Positions 33,356 to 45,129 of a stretch of DNA of 64,000 bases are shown piece after piece. How positions within the stretch are numbered: the stretch's first letter is position 1; the number at the start of each line of letters is the position of its first letter. The notes beneath the pieces were generated by a model. The model saw only the letters and a program-made list of their open reading frames with translations, was not told the DNA's origin and did no database searches. The position numbers were made by a program, and so were the translations under genes. This DNA comes from Myotis daubentonii (taxonomy: Eukaryota > Chordata > Mammalia > Chiroptera > Vespertilionidae): positions 14,916,145 to 14,980,144 of the forward strand of contig NC_081851.1 in NCBI RefSeq assembly GCF_963259705.1, read 5' to 3'.

Positions 33356-34505
33356 GTTAAGCGGTCCCTCTGATTTGGGGCTCACAAGACCAGGGTTTTG
33401 GCTGAGACTGTGGTCTCCCCGAGTGTCCAGGAGGAAAGGAGATGCTTCCTATCTCACCCCAGTTGTGGGCAGAATTCGGTTTCCTGCAGGTGTAGGACTG
33501 CGGGGTGGATCTCCTGTGGCTGCGGCTGCAGGCATCCTCAGCTCCGAGAGGCCACAGGGAGCTTCTTGACCCGTGGGCCACTTGCTGCTGCAGAGCCCAC
33601 AGAGCAAAGGGCCAGCAACTCCAGCTGAATGGGCGCTGCAGTCTGTGTGAGGAACCCGTCAATGTGTCCTTGCCCCACGGTGGACATGTGCTCTCCTGCT
33701 GTCTTCAGATGTGTTCCTGGATGGGGCTGGATGGGATCAGAATCAGTGGGGTGGATGCCAGGGTGTCCTACCAAAAGCCACCATTTGGGGTTGAGTGACA
33801 GTGTGTGTGTGAGGAGGGTGTGGGCACGAGGAGCCTTTGGATTTAGAAACTTGAGAGAAGTGTCCGCTGAATTGTCATTGAGTGATCTGACTGGGTGTGT
33901 CTCTGTCCCACAGCCTGACCATTCCCCGACCCAAGGCCCTGATGGTCAGCAAGTGGAGCAGGGTCCCAGGACAGGAAGCATTAACTGGGCTTTTCCCCAA
34001 AGGACTCAGCTGGAAGCCCAGCGTCACCGCCCATGGAACCACCAGGGAGGAGGCGTGTTCTCCTGAGAGCTGGGGCTGCATCTGTGATTCTTGGGGGCAG
34101 GAGTCCTGCAGCTGTGGGTGCCGGGTTTGCATTTCCTCCAGCTCCCACTCTAGCACCCAAACTAGCCGTCCCTGACCAGGCCCTTCAGGGATTTCCACCC
34201 TCTGCCCTGTGCACAGGTGCAGGCCCAGGTTCATGCAGCTCAGCCCAGGGCCCTGCGGGCCACCGCAGGGAAGTTCCCGTGCCCTTTGCAGGCAGTGGGT
34301 GAGAACCTGTGTGGCAGGTGTGCCCACTCAGTCACACAGGACAATCTCCTTGCACCCGAGAGAGAAGAAATGAGACTTCACTGGCTCCTTCCTGCCTTAT
34401 TCCTACAGATCAAACTTTGGCCCCTGTATCCTCAGGCCAGGGAAATACGGGGATAGTTTGCTTTTAGGGAAATGACCATAGAGAACGGCAGGCCACTCTA
34501 AATTC
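33356..34505. other. Unassigned sequence
   Basis: Moderately GC-rich. Open frames up to 150 codons overlap on both strands. No domain, splice pattern or repeat recognised. Confidence 0.4.
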
Positions 34506-34508
34506 TAA

Positions 34509-34860
34509 GAGTGACTCTGTCTTAGTGTTTGGGCTGCTATGACAAAAATACCATAAACCGCATGGCTTATAAGCAACAATTTATTTCTCATGGTTCTGCA
34601 GGCTGGGAAGTCCAAGATCACGGTGCTGGTAGTTTCAGTGTCTGCTGAGGGCCTGCTTTCTGGCTCATTGCCAACCTTCCCTTCACTGGGTCCTCACTTT
34701 GTGGAAGGGGCACGAATGCCAGTCAGGAATGCTCCACTCTCATGACCTAAGCACCTCCTCCACACACCATCACATACAGCATATGGTTTCCACATGGGAA
34801 TTTTGGGGCGGGGGGGGGGGACAAGTATTCAGTCCTCTCAGCACATTCCTTCTTGTATTG
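34509..34860 (-). repeat. Old mammalian interspersed repeat
   Basis: The wording 'ttgggctgctatgacaaaaa', 'atttatttctcatggttctg' and 'gctgggaagtccaagatcac' belongs to a very common ancient mammalian repeat. I have left the exact family open. Confidence 0.6.
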
Positions 34861-35080
34861 AAGTCTTCTGAGAAGAGGCATTTGAGCTAAACCCTGAGGG
34901 CTGGCATTCCAAATAAAGAAATGAGGATGTACCCAGATCCCAAGACCACAAAGTGCAAGGTGTGTTTGGGGATGCTCAGGAGATGATCTTAGTGCAGACA
35001 TAGGTTTCAGCCAATTTTATATTTCTGGATAAAGAATTTGAACTTGATTTCTTAGGCCATAAGTTGTCTATTGAAAAAAA

Positions 35081-35194
<114 letters not shown>

Positions 35195-35204
35195 TTTTCA
35201 CCTG

Positions 35205-35209
35205 AGGAT

Positions 35210-35244
<35 letters not shown>

Positions 35245-35413
35245 GAGAAAGAGAGAGACATCTATGTGAGAGAGAAACTTCAATCAATTGCCTCCTGCAT
35301 GCCCCTCACCCGGGATCAAACTGCAACCTAGGTATGTGCCCTGATTGGAAATCAAACGCTCAACCTTTTTTGGTTACAAGAGGACACTCAACCAATTGAA
35401 CAACCGGTTCAGA
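35205..35413 (-). mobile_element. Ves SINE with (TTTA)n head
   Basis: TTTA repeats (35209-35245) at the A-rich tail end, then 'gagagagacatctatgtgag', 'cctcctgcatgcccctc', 'caacctaggtatgtgccct' and 'caaccggttc'. The tRNA-like end is diverged. Confidence 0.85.
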
Positions 35414-35431
35414 GCTCCATTGATATTTTTT

Positions 35432-35643
35432 TAAAATATATATTTCTTTATTGATTTCAGAGAGGAAGGGAGGAGAGATAGAAACATCAATGATGTGAGA
35501 GAATCATAGATCACCTGCCTTCTGCACACCCCCTACTGGGGATGGAGCCTGCAACCCAGGCATATGCCCTTGGCCTGGATGGAACCTGGGAACCCTCAGT
35601 CCACAGGCTGACTCTGTATCCACTGAGCCAAGCAGGCTAGGGC
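35432..35643 (-). mobile_element. Ves SINE
   Basis: 'ttattgatttcagagaggaa', 'acatcaatgatgtgagagaa', 'acaccccctactggggatgg', 'cctgcaacccaggcatatgc' and 'tccactgagccaagcaggct'. Tandem neighbour of the previous Ves copy. Confidence 0.93.
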
Positions 35644-35849
35644 TCCATTGATATTTTTAACCTAGACATCCTATGCAGTGGGAGAGCAGAGCTCAGGAAA
35701 GTTTTCTAGTTTCCATCAGTGTGAGATTGTACAGCTAAGTCCAAGGAGAGCGAAGGCCGGGGTAAAGCTGGGGTGCTTCATCCAGGTCTAGGGGTCACCT
35801 GGGGGTGTGTCTGTGAAGCTCAGAAATTGCACGCCATGTTTCTGTGAGG

Positions 35850-36825
35850 ACCTCTGTGTCTTTCCTGCACTTTTCACAGGGTCTGGCCCTACAGGGTGAA
35901 GGAGCACAGGCAGAGAGGAAATCAGCGCGCCCCTCACCGCCCCAGTCCCACGGGGGAGCTAGCAGAACTGGCCTGGAAGTGCAGCAGCTCCAGGTGGAGG
36001 CAGCTCAGGCTCATAGTGACAGGACCCGGCGCAGATGGAGAGGCGGGGATGGTCCAGTCACAGCTCAGACTCCAGCTGACCTGGTCCTGCTTCTGGGCTC
36101 CATGCAGCACCGGGGATGGAGGCAGTACCGGTGGGCGGACCCAGCATCCTCCCCCAGGAGAGCTGAGCCTGACCGCTGACTGCTGCGCCTCCCGCGAGAC
36201 CCGGTGCTTCAAGGCCCCGCCCCCGGGCCCCGCGCGAAGCAGGACGGGAAATTCAGCTGGGTCCCATCCCTTGGTTTTGGATCGGGAGCTAAGGCCCGCG
36301 GTCCTCTGCTGCCGCTCGCCAGTTCTCTGGAGCGGCGGGCGGAGGGGGAGGAAACGCTGCAGCGGTGGCAGAGTCCCTGTGACTGACTCTGCTGTGGCCC
36401 CGGGGGCGCAGCCGGGCTCCCGTGCCTCACGCGTCCCGAGTGACTCAGGCGAGGCCCAGCCGGCGACGCTGCTGGTCGCCGCGTGTCCCTGACCCCGCAC
36501 CAGACCGCCCCGGGCAGCCTGGCCTGGGTTCCGCGCCGCCCCCTCCCCGCGCCGCCCCTGGCCTCCTTCCCAGCTGAGCGCGGTGTCCCTGCAGCCTCAG
36601 CTCAGGGCAGGCCCGCCCAGAGGCCAGCGCTGCTGAGGCCCATCTCAGCCCGCGGGTCTCGCAGACCCTGAGGCCCTGGACGCGGCCCTTCCGCCCAGAC
36701 CCGGCCCTGGTGCCTCCTGTGCCTTCGGGTCCCCGCCAGCTGCCTCGCGTGCTCTTGGCAGGTCCGCAGGTCCGTGTTCCCAGGAAGCTAGGCCGCAGTC
36801 TCCCTGCCAGCGCATCAGTTCAATG
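35850..36825. promoter_or_regulatory. GC-rich, CpG-dense segment (possible CpG island)
   Basis: Densest near 36180-36560, with many CG dinucleotides, unlike its surroundings. It lies 2.8 kb upstream of the plus-strand ANAPC1-like exons and could be the promoter/exon 1 region of that gene copy or of something on the other strand. Long open frames on both strands (198 and 188 codons) follow from the GC richness. No recognisable protein. Confidence 0.45.
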
Positions 36826-36831
36826 CTGTGC

Positions 36832-37314
36832 TGTTATAGGGCCCTGGGAAGCGCGCACACAGCTGGGGCTGCAAAGAACTAAATATACTGAAAGGACTGA
36901 GCAGACTGATGGCTGTGTCCTTAACCCCTCTTCCAAGAAAAAGCCGCAGGGTGTATCAGTTACTGGGCCTGCCCTTATCTCGACCAATGGGAAAGCGGGG
37001 GAAACCAGCCCAAGGCCAAAAGTATGCTGGCCACCCCCCCTGTCTTTGTGTAACCAGACCCTAGCTGCACCCTGCCCTTGCTTCACTAGCCGCCCCCCCC
37101 TCACTCAACCAACCAGAATCGGCCAAATCAGTGCCCACCCCCTGACCCCAAGCCCTATAAATTCTTTGTTCTCTTGGGATTCCGGGCTCTCTCTTGCACC
37201 CAGTAATGGAGGCAAGGGGGGGACCAAGCGAGCTTGTATAGGAGACTCTCCGCTTTTGCATGGGACTGGCTCCCTGGCGTGGTTTTTTGGGGATCTTGAA
37301 ATCTGGGCATAACA
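36832..37314 (+). mobile_element. Solo LTR of a gammaretrovirus-like (ERV1) element
   Basis: 483 bp bounded by TGTTAT...ATAACA. A TATA box lies at 37156-37161 with a typical R start downstream ('ttctcttgggattccgggct') and an ERV1-like U5 end. There are no internal retroviral genes and no clear target duplication. It sits at the edge of the CpG-dense segment, so it might act as a promoter toward the ANAPC1-like exons (inference). Confidence 0.72.
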
Positions 37315-37577
37315 ATACTAATCAGCACAAAATGGTCATTGTTCTGTGCAGGTGATTCTTTAATTACCGATTCTGTGGCTTCCTCTCAGAGTTAATAAGT
37401 TGGTTAACCCTTGACTAGAACATAGGAAGGCCGGCTGGATTTTGTGGGTGTTTGGTGTAAGTTTTATAAGGCACTGTGGGGTGCACAGTCCTTCTCTGCC
37501 AGGGGCTGTACCCCCCGTGGACGCCGGGTAGTAGACAAAGAGGACATGAGAAGACAGAGGCATATAGGAGAGTCTTT

Positions 37578-37773
37578 TTAAAAAAATATTTTCATTTTTT
37601 TACGTAGAGGAAGGGAGAGGGATAGTTAGAAACATCATGAGAGAGAAACATCGATCAGCTGCCTCCTGCACACCCCCTACTGGGGATGTGCTTGCAACCA
37701 AGGTACATGCCCTGGACTGGGACCCTTCAGTCCGCAGGCTGTTCTCTATCCACTGAGCCAAACCGGTTAGGGC
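37578..37773 (-). mobile_element. Ves SINE
   Basis: 'gaagggagagggatagttag', 'aaacatcatgagagagaaac', 'ctgcacaccccctactgggg' and 'tatccactgagccaaaccgg'. Confidence 0.92.
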
Positions 37774-39343
37774 AGGAGAGTCTCTTTTGCAGGCCATGTA
37801 GCCATTGCTAACAAGGAGCCATCAGACAAAACGGTGCTTCAAAGTAGCTTCACACAGTGGCTGCGCCAAGCAGCCCTTGCTAATACAGTAGCAAACAGGA
37901 GCCATACCAAGCAGCCACCCACCGGCTGGTTAGTAACACGTTTATACTAATTTAGACACAAAGGCTTCCTGGCCAATAGTGACATCAGTATTTGGGTTAT
38001 AGTAAGGTACCCCTGCCCAGTGTGTACAGTACAATCTCTGTGTCCTTGCTTAGATTGGACTTGAACATCCTTATTAGGATTCTTCTGCTCAGATTGGCTT
38101 TCAACATCCGGCGTACTCTGATTAGGCTCCCACAGGCACTATCTCAGTCATGGCCCAAGTTTAAGTGTTCTCAAAACTGACTTATCAGAAGGAGGAAAAA
38201 GTGTCATGAATGTGACATAACCGTTATCTCAGGAATAACACTTAATTCACAGAAAACATAACTGCAACCCTAGAGGAGCTGCATGGGAACCACAGGCTCA
38301 GATATTTCAGCCAAGAAAGCTGCTGGTGCCAAAAAGACCTCAGAGGAGAAACAAAGTCAAATTAAACTGTTTGTGATGTGAAAGCCATTTCAAACACTGT
38401 TTTTAAAGGTTGTCTAGTGCTGACATGAATGTTTGTTTTGATTCCTGAATTTGAGGATTGCAGCATAACCGCTATGCCACACAACCGTTTTTCATATAAG
38501 AGTTGTCTGAGACAGAACTGTCATCCACCTTATACAGTGGCCACATTTGACTGGCTGTCAGTTACTATTCATAGAAATGTTCTGGAAGCAAGGGGTGAGG
38601 GCTCTTTCCACCCACAGCTCATCCACTTCTTTGTAGTAATAAGCTGAACTGTAGTAGATTATGTTCTTTCAAAGCTAGAACTGTTAAGTTTGCAAACAAG
38701 CGTGACTGTTCCATTGCCAGTAATTTTGTTCATGCCTTGGTCTTTTGGCTTTGCACCGGAAATTGGAATTGCTTGCAATTATATGTTTAGGTGGATTGAG
38801 GCTCAAAATTAATGATGACATTTAATAGTTTCTTAAAGCACCAAGTGGTTCAACTTTTGATGAATTAGAAATGATATGTTGTTTTTGTTTGTTTCATTTC
38901 AATATGCCAGTGATCTGTTAGGTGTGCTTTTTAAATGTTGTTCCAGCATTTGAACAGAAATGCCCTTAAATGTTGAGAGCCATTTACTATAAAGTAAAAC
39001 TTGTCTAAATCCTTAAATGTGAAATGTGGAGAAATTAGTGAGTAGTCGTAGGAAATGTAGGATCAATATTGTCAGACATAAGTGCTTATCTCTCAGCCCA
39101 GTGATTTCCTACAGTTGATTTTGTCAGCAGCTAACATGTAGCTGTAATGTTAATTATGTACTGATAGTGTAAGGTAACTATGACATGGTAACTAATTACC
39201 TGAAAGAATCAGATCTGGAATGCCCTTTGATGTTATGATTACTTGTACACCTACAGTGTGATAGGATTGTATGACACTCATCTAAGGATTAATGGCTCTT
39301 CTGTAAACTTCTGATAATTTTCTTCTCGTTTTGATTCCAACAG
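37774..39343. other. Intron-like or flanking sequence, no exon seen
   Basis: AT-rich and low in repeats, unlike the flanks. It leads into the acceptor of the first ANAPC1-like exon, so it is probably the upstream intron of that copy. Confidence 0.4.
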
Positions 39344-39609
39344 CTGGCCAGAATGTGATTGAATTCATACAGAAATAATATTGATATCTGAAAGCCATGT
39401 TGAACTTCTCTGAAGAAAGGGAAACAATGATTGCAGCTGGGGATTTTCAGGAATTTGTTCCTTTTGGTCGAGACCACTGCAGACACCACCCTAATGCTTT
39501 GAACCTTCAGCTTCTGCAGCTGCAGCCAGCCTCTGAGTTGTGGTCCTCTGATGGTGCTGCTGGCTTGGTGGGATCCCTGCAGGAGGTTACAATCCACGAA
39601 AAACAGAAG
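39344..39609 (+). CDS. ANAPC1: ANAPC1-like first coding exon
   Basis: Acceptor 'ttttgattccaacag' before 39344. The ATG at 39397 opens 71 codons (MLNFSEERETMIAAGDF, later FVPFGRDHCRHHPNALNLQL and ASELWSSDGAAGLVGSLQEV, ending HEKQK), the N-terminus of APC1 with a few substitutions. The splice junction after 39609 (AAG|gtttta) falls at the phase-0 boundary expected after HEKQK. The intron start gtttta is a weak donor. The length of 71 residues before the junction agrees with the human protein as I know it. No stop or frameshift. Confidence 0.85.
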
Positions 39610-40655
39610 GTTTTATCAAGATTCTCAGTTTGATTTTGAAATGTAGAGAGATTCGATCTACTTGTAATTTAAAGCTACCCAGATGCAACTGAGAAATGAG
39701 TATGATGCTACTTCTAGGGTATAGGTTAAGATTTGGTAATTTTTATGAAAGCTAAAAATAATGACCTTAATTGTATTGTAGTGATATGGCTGTTTAGACA
39801 TATAACTCAGGGATTTATAATGAGAGTCACTATGATTATGGTCCATTTAAATCTCTTTTTCTTCACTTAGTATTGGGACCAGATTTCATGTTATTTGATG
39901 GTTAGGTAGTCAAGTTAGCAATGGTCCCTGCTGCCAAAAACTTACATGTTTCTAGAGGAGAAAAGAAATGCCACATAAGTAGATACAGTACTAGTTTTTA
40001 AATAGGGGAATGAGAAGTAAGTGCATGTTAAACAGTCAATCTTTCTCATCTTAATTCCATTTCTGTATCCCTTTTGGGATACCAAAATTTCCAGGAGCGG
40101 AAGTCTGTAGTTAGGAATCCAAACCTTTCTCTGCCCTGTTCATTTTGATGGTTGGCACAAGGGCAGGAAGGTGAATGTATATGCAGTTGTGAAGCAGGGA
40201 AGTCTGCATGGTGGGTAAGCTCCCCCAGTGTCCCATGTGCACTTCACTGCCCCCTCTGCTTCACCCCCCATATGCTTAATATGTCTTTAGTCTCCCAAGA
40301 ATGTTGGTTTAATTTTTGGATATATAGGTAAGGTATAGTTTTTGTTTCTTTATGTTTTTGGCAGCATAAAATGGTAATGTAATAATAAAATACTTTAATA
40401 TAGAGAATTCTTGAGGTAAATTCCCATTTTTGAAATCCTGTAAGATACACTATGATACATGCACCCACACCCCCTCCTCTGTTAATCAGTGGCACCAAAC
40501 CTAAGAGTTGGGCTTGGACTGAGTCTTACTCCACAGACAGAGCAGGAGACTTGTATCTGGATTGCTGTTCAATTTTAATTAGTAAATCTTGCTCCATAAT
40601 GTTGCAAAAGAAACAAAAACCGCTTAAACATGTCTTACGTATGTAAATTTTTAAG

Positions 40656-40814
40656 GAAAGCTGGCAGTTAAGGAGAGGCGGAAGTGAAATTGGAGAAGTG
40701 GATTATGACGAGGAACTATATGTGGCTGGAAATATGGTGATCTGGAGCAAAGGAAGTAAAAGCCAGGCATTGGTTCTTTACAAGGCCTTTACAATTGATA
40801 GTCCTGTTCAACAG
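40656..40814 (+). CDS. ANAPC1: ANAPC1-like second coding exon
   Basis: A 159-nt, 53-codon, phase-0 exon that begins ESWQLRRGGSEIGEVDYDEE and ends KAFTIDSPVQQ, with acceptor 'ttttaag' and a consensus donor GTGAGT. One acidic residue is missing in the GEDVDYD motif and the rest is conservative. It joins in frame with the previous exon. Being intact while its downstream neighbours are broken is notable. Confidence 0.85.
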
Positions 40815-41225
40815 GTGAGTTGATTTGAATTTTAGTATTTGATTAATTATTGAGTAATTTTTTAAAAAAACAAAGCTTTTATCCTAAAATTTAACAGAAA
40901 TAATAAAACAATATATAATGATTCCAGTAGCTAGATATATGTTTTAACATGTAGTGAAGATAATGGTAGGGAAATAAACATTTCATTTATTTTCTATATC
41001 ATCATTTTTTGCACTGTTGTGTGTCAATTTCATGGTAATGTTTAAACACTTGAGTAATTCAATTAGTTATTGCCAAAAAAATTTATAAGACTTAAATTTA
41101 AGGGTATAAGAATATATTAGAACATGATTATATTTGGTTGCAAAGTGTTGAATAAATAAAAATCAAGTTCATAGTAAAAATACTCAGAGAGTAAGGGAAA
41201 GGAAAAAAAAATCTAATTTGCTGTC

Positions 41226-42796
41226 ATTGCACATTGCTTGGGTTGCACTCAGGGGGCAGACTCAGTGAGCACCAAAGCCCCATTGAAGCAAGTCTTGCCC
41301 CAGAGGGGTGTGTCCAGCACAGAAGTTCTCCCTCTGCAGACACAGCTGATTCTCACAGCCAATTGGCCTGGAGGTCAATTCCTCCCAGTGATAACTTCAA
41401 CAATCAAGGCTTAACTACAACAAGACTGTGCACAAAGACCACAAGGGGGTGCACCAAGAGTGTCCTCAGGTAATTGGGGAGGCTCAACCACTGGGCCCTA
41501 GTGGACACTCAGCACAGAAAACCACTTTATCAACACAGGGAAGCATAAAAATGCGGAGACAAAGGAGAAGGACACAAATGATAGAAATGGAGGAATGCAA
41601 ACTACTGGATATAGAGTTCAAAACCACACTTTTAAGGTTTTTCAAGAATTTTCTAGAAACTGCCGATAAACTTAATGAGATCTACAAGAAATCTAATAAG
41701 ACCCTCGAGGTTGCGATAAAGGACCAACTAGAAATTAAGCATACACTGACTGAAATAAAGAATATTATACAGACTCACAACAGCAGACTAGAGGATTGCA
41801 AGAATCAAGTCAACGATTTGAAACACAAAGAAGCAAAAAACACCCAACCAGAAAAGCAAAATGAAAAATGAATCCAAAAATACGAAGATAGTGTAAGGAG
41901 CCTCTGGGATAGCTTCAAGCATACCAACATCCGAATTATAGGGGTGCCAGAAAAGAGAGAGAGCAAGATATTGAAAACCTATTTGAAGAAATAATGACAG
42001 AAAACTTCCCCTACCTGGTGAAAGAAATAGACTTACAAGTCCAGGAAGCGCAGAGAACCCCAAACAAAAGGAATCCAAAGAGGACCACACCAAGACACAT
42101 CATAATAAAATGCCAAGAGCAAAAGACAAAGAGAGAATCTTAAAAGCAGCAAGAGAAAGAAACTCAGTTACCTACAAGGGAGTGCCCATATGACTGTCAG
42201 CTGATTTCTCAACAGAAACTTTGCAGTCCAGAAGGGAGTGGCAAGAAATATTCAAAGTGATGAATGTGAAGAACCTACAACCAAGATTACTTTATCCAGA
42301 AAAGCTATCATTCAGAATTGAAGGTCAGATAAAGAGCTTCACAGATAAGGAAAAGCTAAAGGAGTTCATCACCACCAAACCAGTATTATATGAAATGCTG
42401 AAAGGTATCCTTCAAGAAGAGGAAGAAGAAGAAAAAGGTAAAGATACAAATTTTGAACACCAAATACACATCTATCAACAAGTGAATCTGAAAATCAAGT
42501 GAATAATCTGATGAACAGAATGAACTGGTGATTATAATAGAATCAGGGGCATAGAAAGCGAGCGGACTGGCTATTCTTGGGGGGCAAAGGGGTGAGGGGG
42601 ATGTGGGAAGAGACTGGACAAAAATCACACACCTATGGATGAGGACAGTGGATGGGGAGTGAGGGAGGAGGCTGGGGTGGGAACTGGGTGGAGGAGAGTT
42701 CTGGGGGGGAAAAAGAGGAACAAATGTAATAATCTCAACAATAAAGATGTAATTAATAAATAAAAAAGAACAGTAGTAAAAAGCAAAAAAAAAAAA
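41226..42796 (+). mobile_element. HAL1 (ORF1-only L1 relative)
   Basis: A 5' region (41226-41550), then an ORF1 from ATG 41551 with an N-terminal part (MRRQRRRTQMIEMEECKLLD), a coiled-coil-like stretch (KTLEVAIKDQLEIKHTLTEI) and the C-terminal part LLYPEKLSFRIEGQIKSF near 42284-42337. It goes straight into a 3' UTR (G-rich, 42560-42710) and an A-rich tail with no ORF2. That architecture defines HAL1 ('half L1') elements, which need L1 machinery in trans. ORF1 is broken by TGA at 41869 and by frameshifts after 41950. Confidence 0.85.
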
Positions 42797-43175
42797 AAGA
42801 GTCATGGAGGGGGAAAAAGGTGGGGCCTATTCTAGGTAAAAAGAGACTAAAGGACATCACCAAATGCAATATTTTTTGCACCATTTTGAATGAACTTTGA
42901 GTCCTGGTTCTAGAAAATTATCTTAAAAAAACATTTTGGGGAAAATTTGAAAAAGTTGCAAATGGACTGAATATTAGGTGATGTTAGAAAAATTTTTTCT
43001 TAGGCAAGATGATGGTTTTGTCGTGTATAGGAGAGAATATTTATTTTGGGGAAATGCATGATGAAGTCATGATGTGGGGGATTTTCAGGTAGTCAGCATC
43101 CCCCAGTCAAATCCCTCACATGCACATAGGCAGATATGGCATAATGGTAACCACAGTTAGATTTATTTGTTTATT

Positions 43176-43399
43176 TTTAAAACATTTTTTATTGATTTTA
43201 GGGAGGAAGGGAGAGGGAGAGAGAGAGAGAGGGACATCAGTAACATCAATGGTAAGAAGAGAATCATTGATCGGCTGCCTCCTGCATGCCCTCTACTAGG
43301 GATTGAGCCCGCAACCTGGGTATGTGCCCTTGACTGGAATCAAACCCAGGACCAGTCCGCAGGCCGATGCCCTATCCATGGAGCCAAACCGGCTAGGCC
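43176..43399 (-). mobile_element. Ves SINE
   Basis: 'tattgattttagggaggaag', 'gaatcattgatcggctgcct', 'ctgcatgccctctactaggg', 'cccgcaacctgggtatgtgc' and 'tatccatggagccaaaccgg'. Confidence 0.93.
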
Positions 43400-43762
43400 T
43401 TAACAACTGTTAGATTTAGATGAAACAGGTGTTCACGGTATTATTTCACCTTTTCTTACTGAATATTTTTAGAATAAAAAGTTTTGGGACGGGGGAGAAT
43501 ATATTTATAGCAGTTGAATTAATTATTGGGCTATTGACAAGAGATTTCAAGACTTTTTGACTAATGTTAAATTCCTTAGTGGTAAGCACTGCAATCTTGG
43601 TACCTGGACATTACTTTTTTGTGTTTTCCCCCATTAACTGTATCCTGATGAACATTGGGCCCTTCTAACAATATACTGAGAACGATAAACTGAATTATTC
43701 CTAAACTTGAGGGCATGTGTAAAAGCATTTCTGTCCAGGAGTGTTGAAGCCAGTGACCATGT

Positions 43763-43981
43763 TTTAAAAAATATATTTTTATTGATTTCAGAGAGGAAGG
43801 TAGAGGGATAGAATGATAGAAACATCAATGATGAGAGAGAATCATTCATCGCCTGCCTCCTGCACGCCCCCTACTGGGGATTGCGCCCGCAACCCGGGCA
43901 TGTGCCCTTGACTGGAATCGAACCTGGAACCCTTCAGTCTACAGGCTAACGCTCTATCCACTGAACCAAACCAGCTAGGGC
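43763..43981 (-). mobile_element. Ves SINE (well preserved)
   Basis: Close to the family consensus as I know it: 'ttattgatttcagagaggaa', 'aacatcaatgatgagagaga', 'cctgcacgccccctactggg', 'gcccgcaacccgggcatgtg', 'gactggaatcgaacctggaa' and 'ctatccactgaaccaaacca'. Confidence 0.95.
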
Positions 43982-44100
43982 GCCAGTGACCATTTTGATG
44001 ATATTTCCGCCCCGCCCTCCCCCCCCCCGCCCATGTAACCATATGGTTAGTGTAGTTGTGAAAGTGGCATGACGATATCCAACAAGTGTTTGTTTTGTTT

Positions 44101-44315
44101 TTTTTAATATGTATTTTTATTTTTCAGAGAGGAAGGGAGAGGGAGAGAGAGATAGAAACATCAATGATGAGAGAGAATCATTGATTGGCTGCCTCCTGCA
44201 CAACCCACACTGGGGATCCAGGCTGCAACTCAAACATATGCCCTGAATTGGAACCAAACTGTGACCTCCTGGTTCATTGGTCAATGCTTAACCACAGAGC
44301 CATGCTGGCGGGGCT
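44101..44315 (-). mobile_element. Ves SINE
   Basis: 'tttcagagaggaagggagag', 'acatcaatgatgagagagaa', 'ctgcctcctgcacaacccac', then a diverged tRNA-like end 'ctggttcattggtcaatgct' as in the copies at 4.6 and 47.6 kb, suggesting a distinct Ves subfamily. Confidence 0.9.
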
Positions 44316-44319
44316 CAAA

Positions 44320-45040
44320 CTAATTCTTTGCTTCTATGTTTCCATCTTAAATTCTCCAAAGGATGATTGCATGTTTACTAGATTCCATGGATGTGCAGTT
44401 AGATGAATTGTCTCTTTCGTCTCCATTATCTTAAAATTGCTTGTAAATAGAACGATAAGATTTTTAATTTCAGTCCTTTTGGTCTGGAAAACATATTGTT
44501 CTTTAGTCTTCTTACTATATGGGGGAAGATATGTTGTATTTGGTTAGGAATCAATACCAGGTGCATGTGATTTAGTTGAACAAATAAACAGATAACTAAA
44601 ATGCTGTATGCAGATAAATTAAAATGCCATATAATACCTGTGTGTCCACAGTGTGGTGAGAGTCATGGGACTGGCTCTGAAGGAAGGATTTCTCAAAGAA
44701 GTTGCTGATTGAACTGGAAGTTGGGAAAAGAAGGGCATTCTAGGCAGAGCGAATCAGCCAAACGATTTATGGAAAAACATGATGTTTTCTAAGTTCAGAA
44801 TGGATGTACACAGGGTTTAGGTGTGGAGAGATGCTTGCAGGTGCTGAGTGGATCCAAACTGAAGGGCCTTGTTTGTACCTGGGAACTTGAAATTTAAACT
44901 GTACCCAGAAGGAGCCTGTCAAGGCTGTTAAAATGGAAAGTACATCTTCAGTTGTGTATTTTGAGAAGATATGACTTCGGTGGCAGTGTGTAGGATGTGT
45001 AGTATTGGCTGGAGAGTAGAGGGACTGTTGTCAAGGATAC
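44320..45040. repeat. Mostly old interspersed-repeat sequence
   Basis: The stretch 44640-44960 ('gggcattctaggcagagcga', 'ctgagtggatccaaactgaa') has the wording of an ancient mammalian repeat related to the inverted-repeat arms at 15.7 kb. No exon seen. Confidence 0.4.
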
Positions 45041-45129
45041 TGTTCTATGATAGTTCAGGGGAAAAAGATTGGCTCTGAAGAGAGAAGACAGAGATGAGAG
45101 ACAGAGCTGAGGGAATGTGCAAGTCCTGA

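Noticed and set aside
35896..36500. 198- and 188-codon frames in the CpG-dense segment
   Set aside because: Overlapping frames on both strands in GC-rich DNA, with no domain or splice support.
36832..37314. Complete endogenous retrovirus
   Set aside because: Only one LTR is present, with no gag, pol or env sequence next to it.
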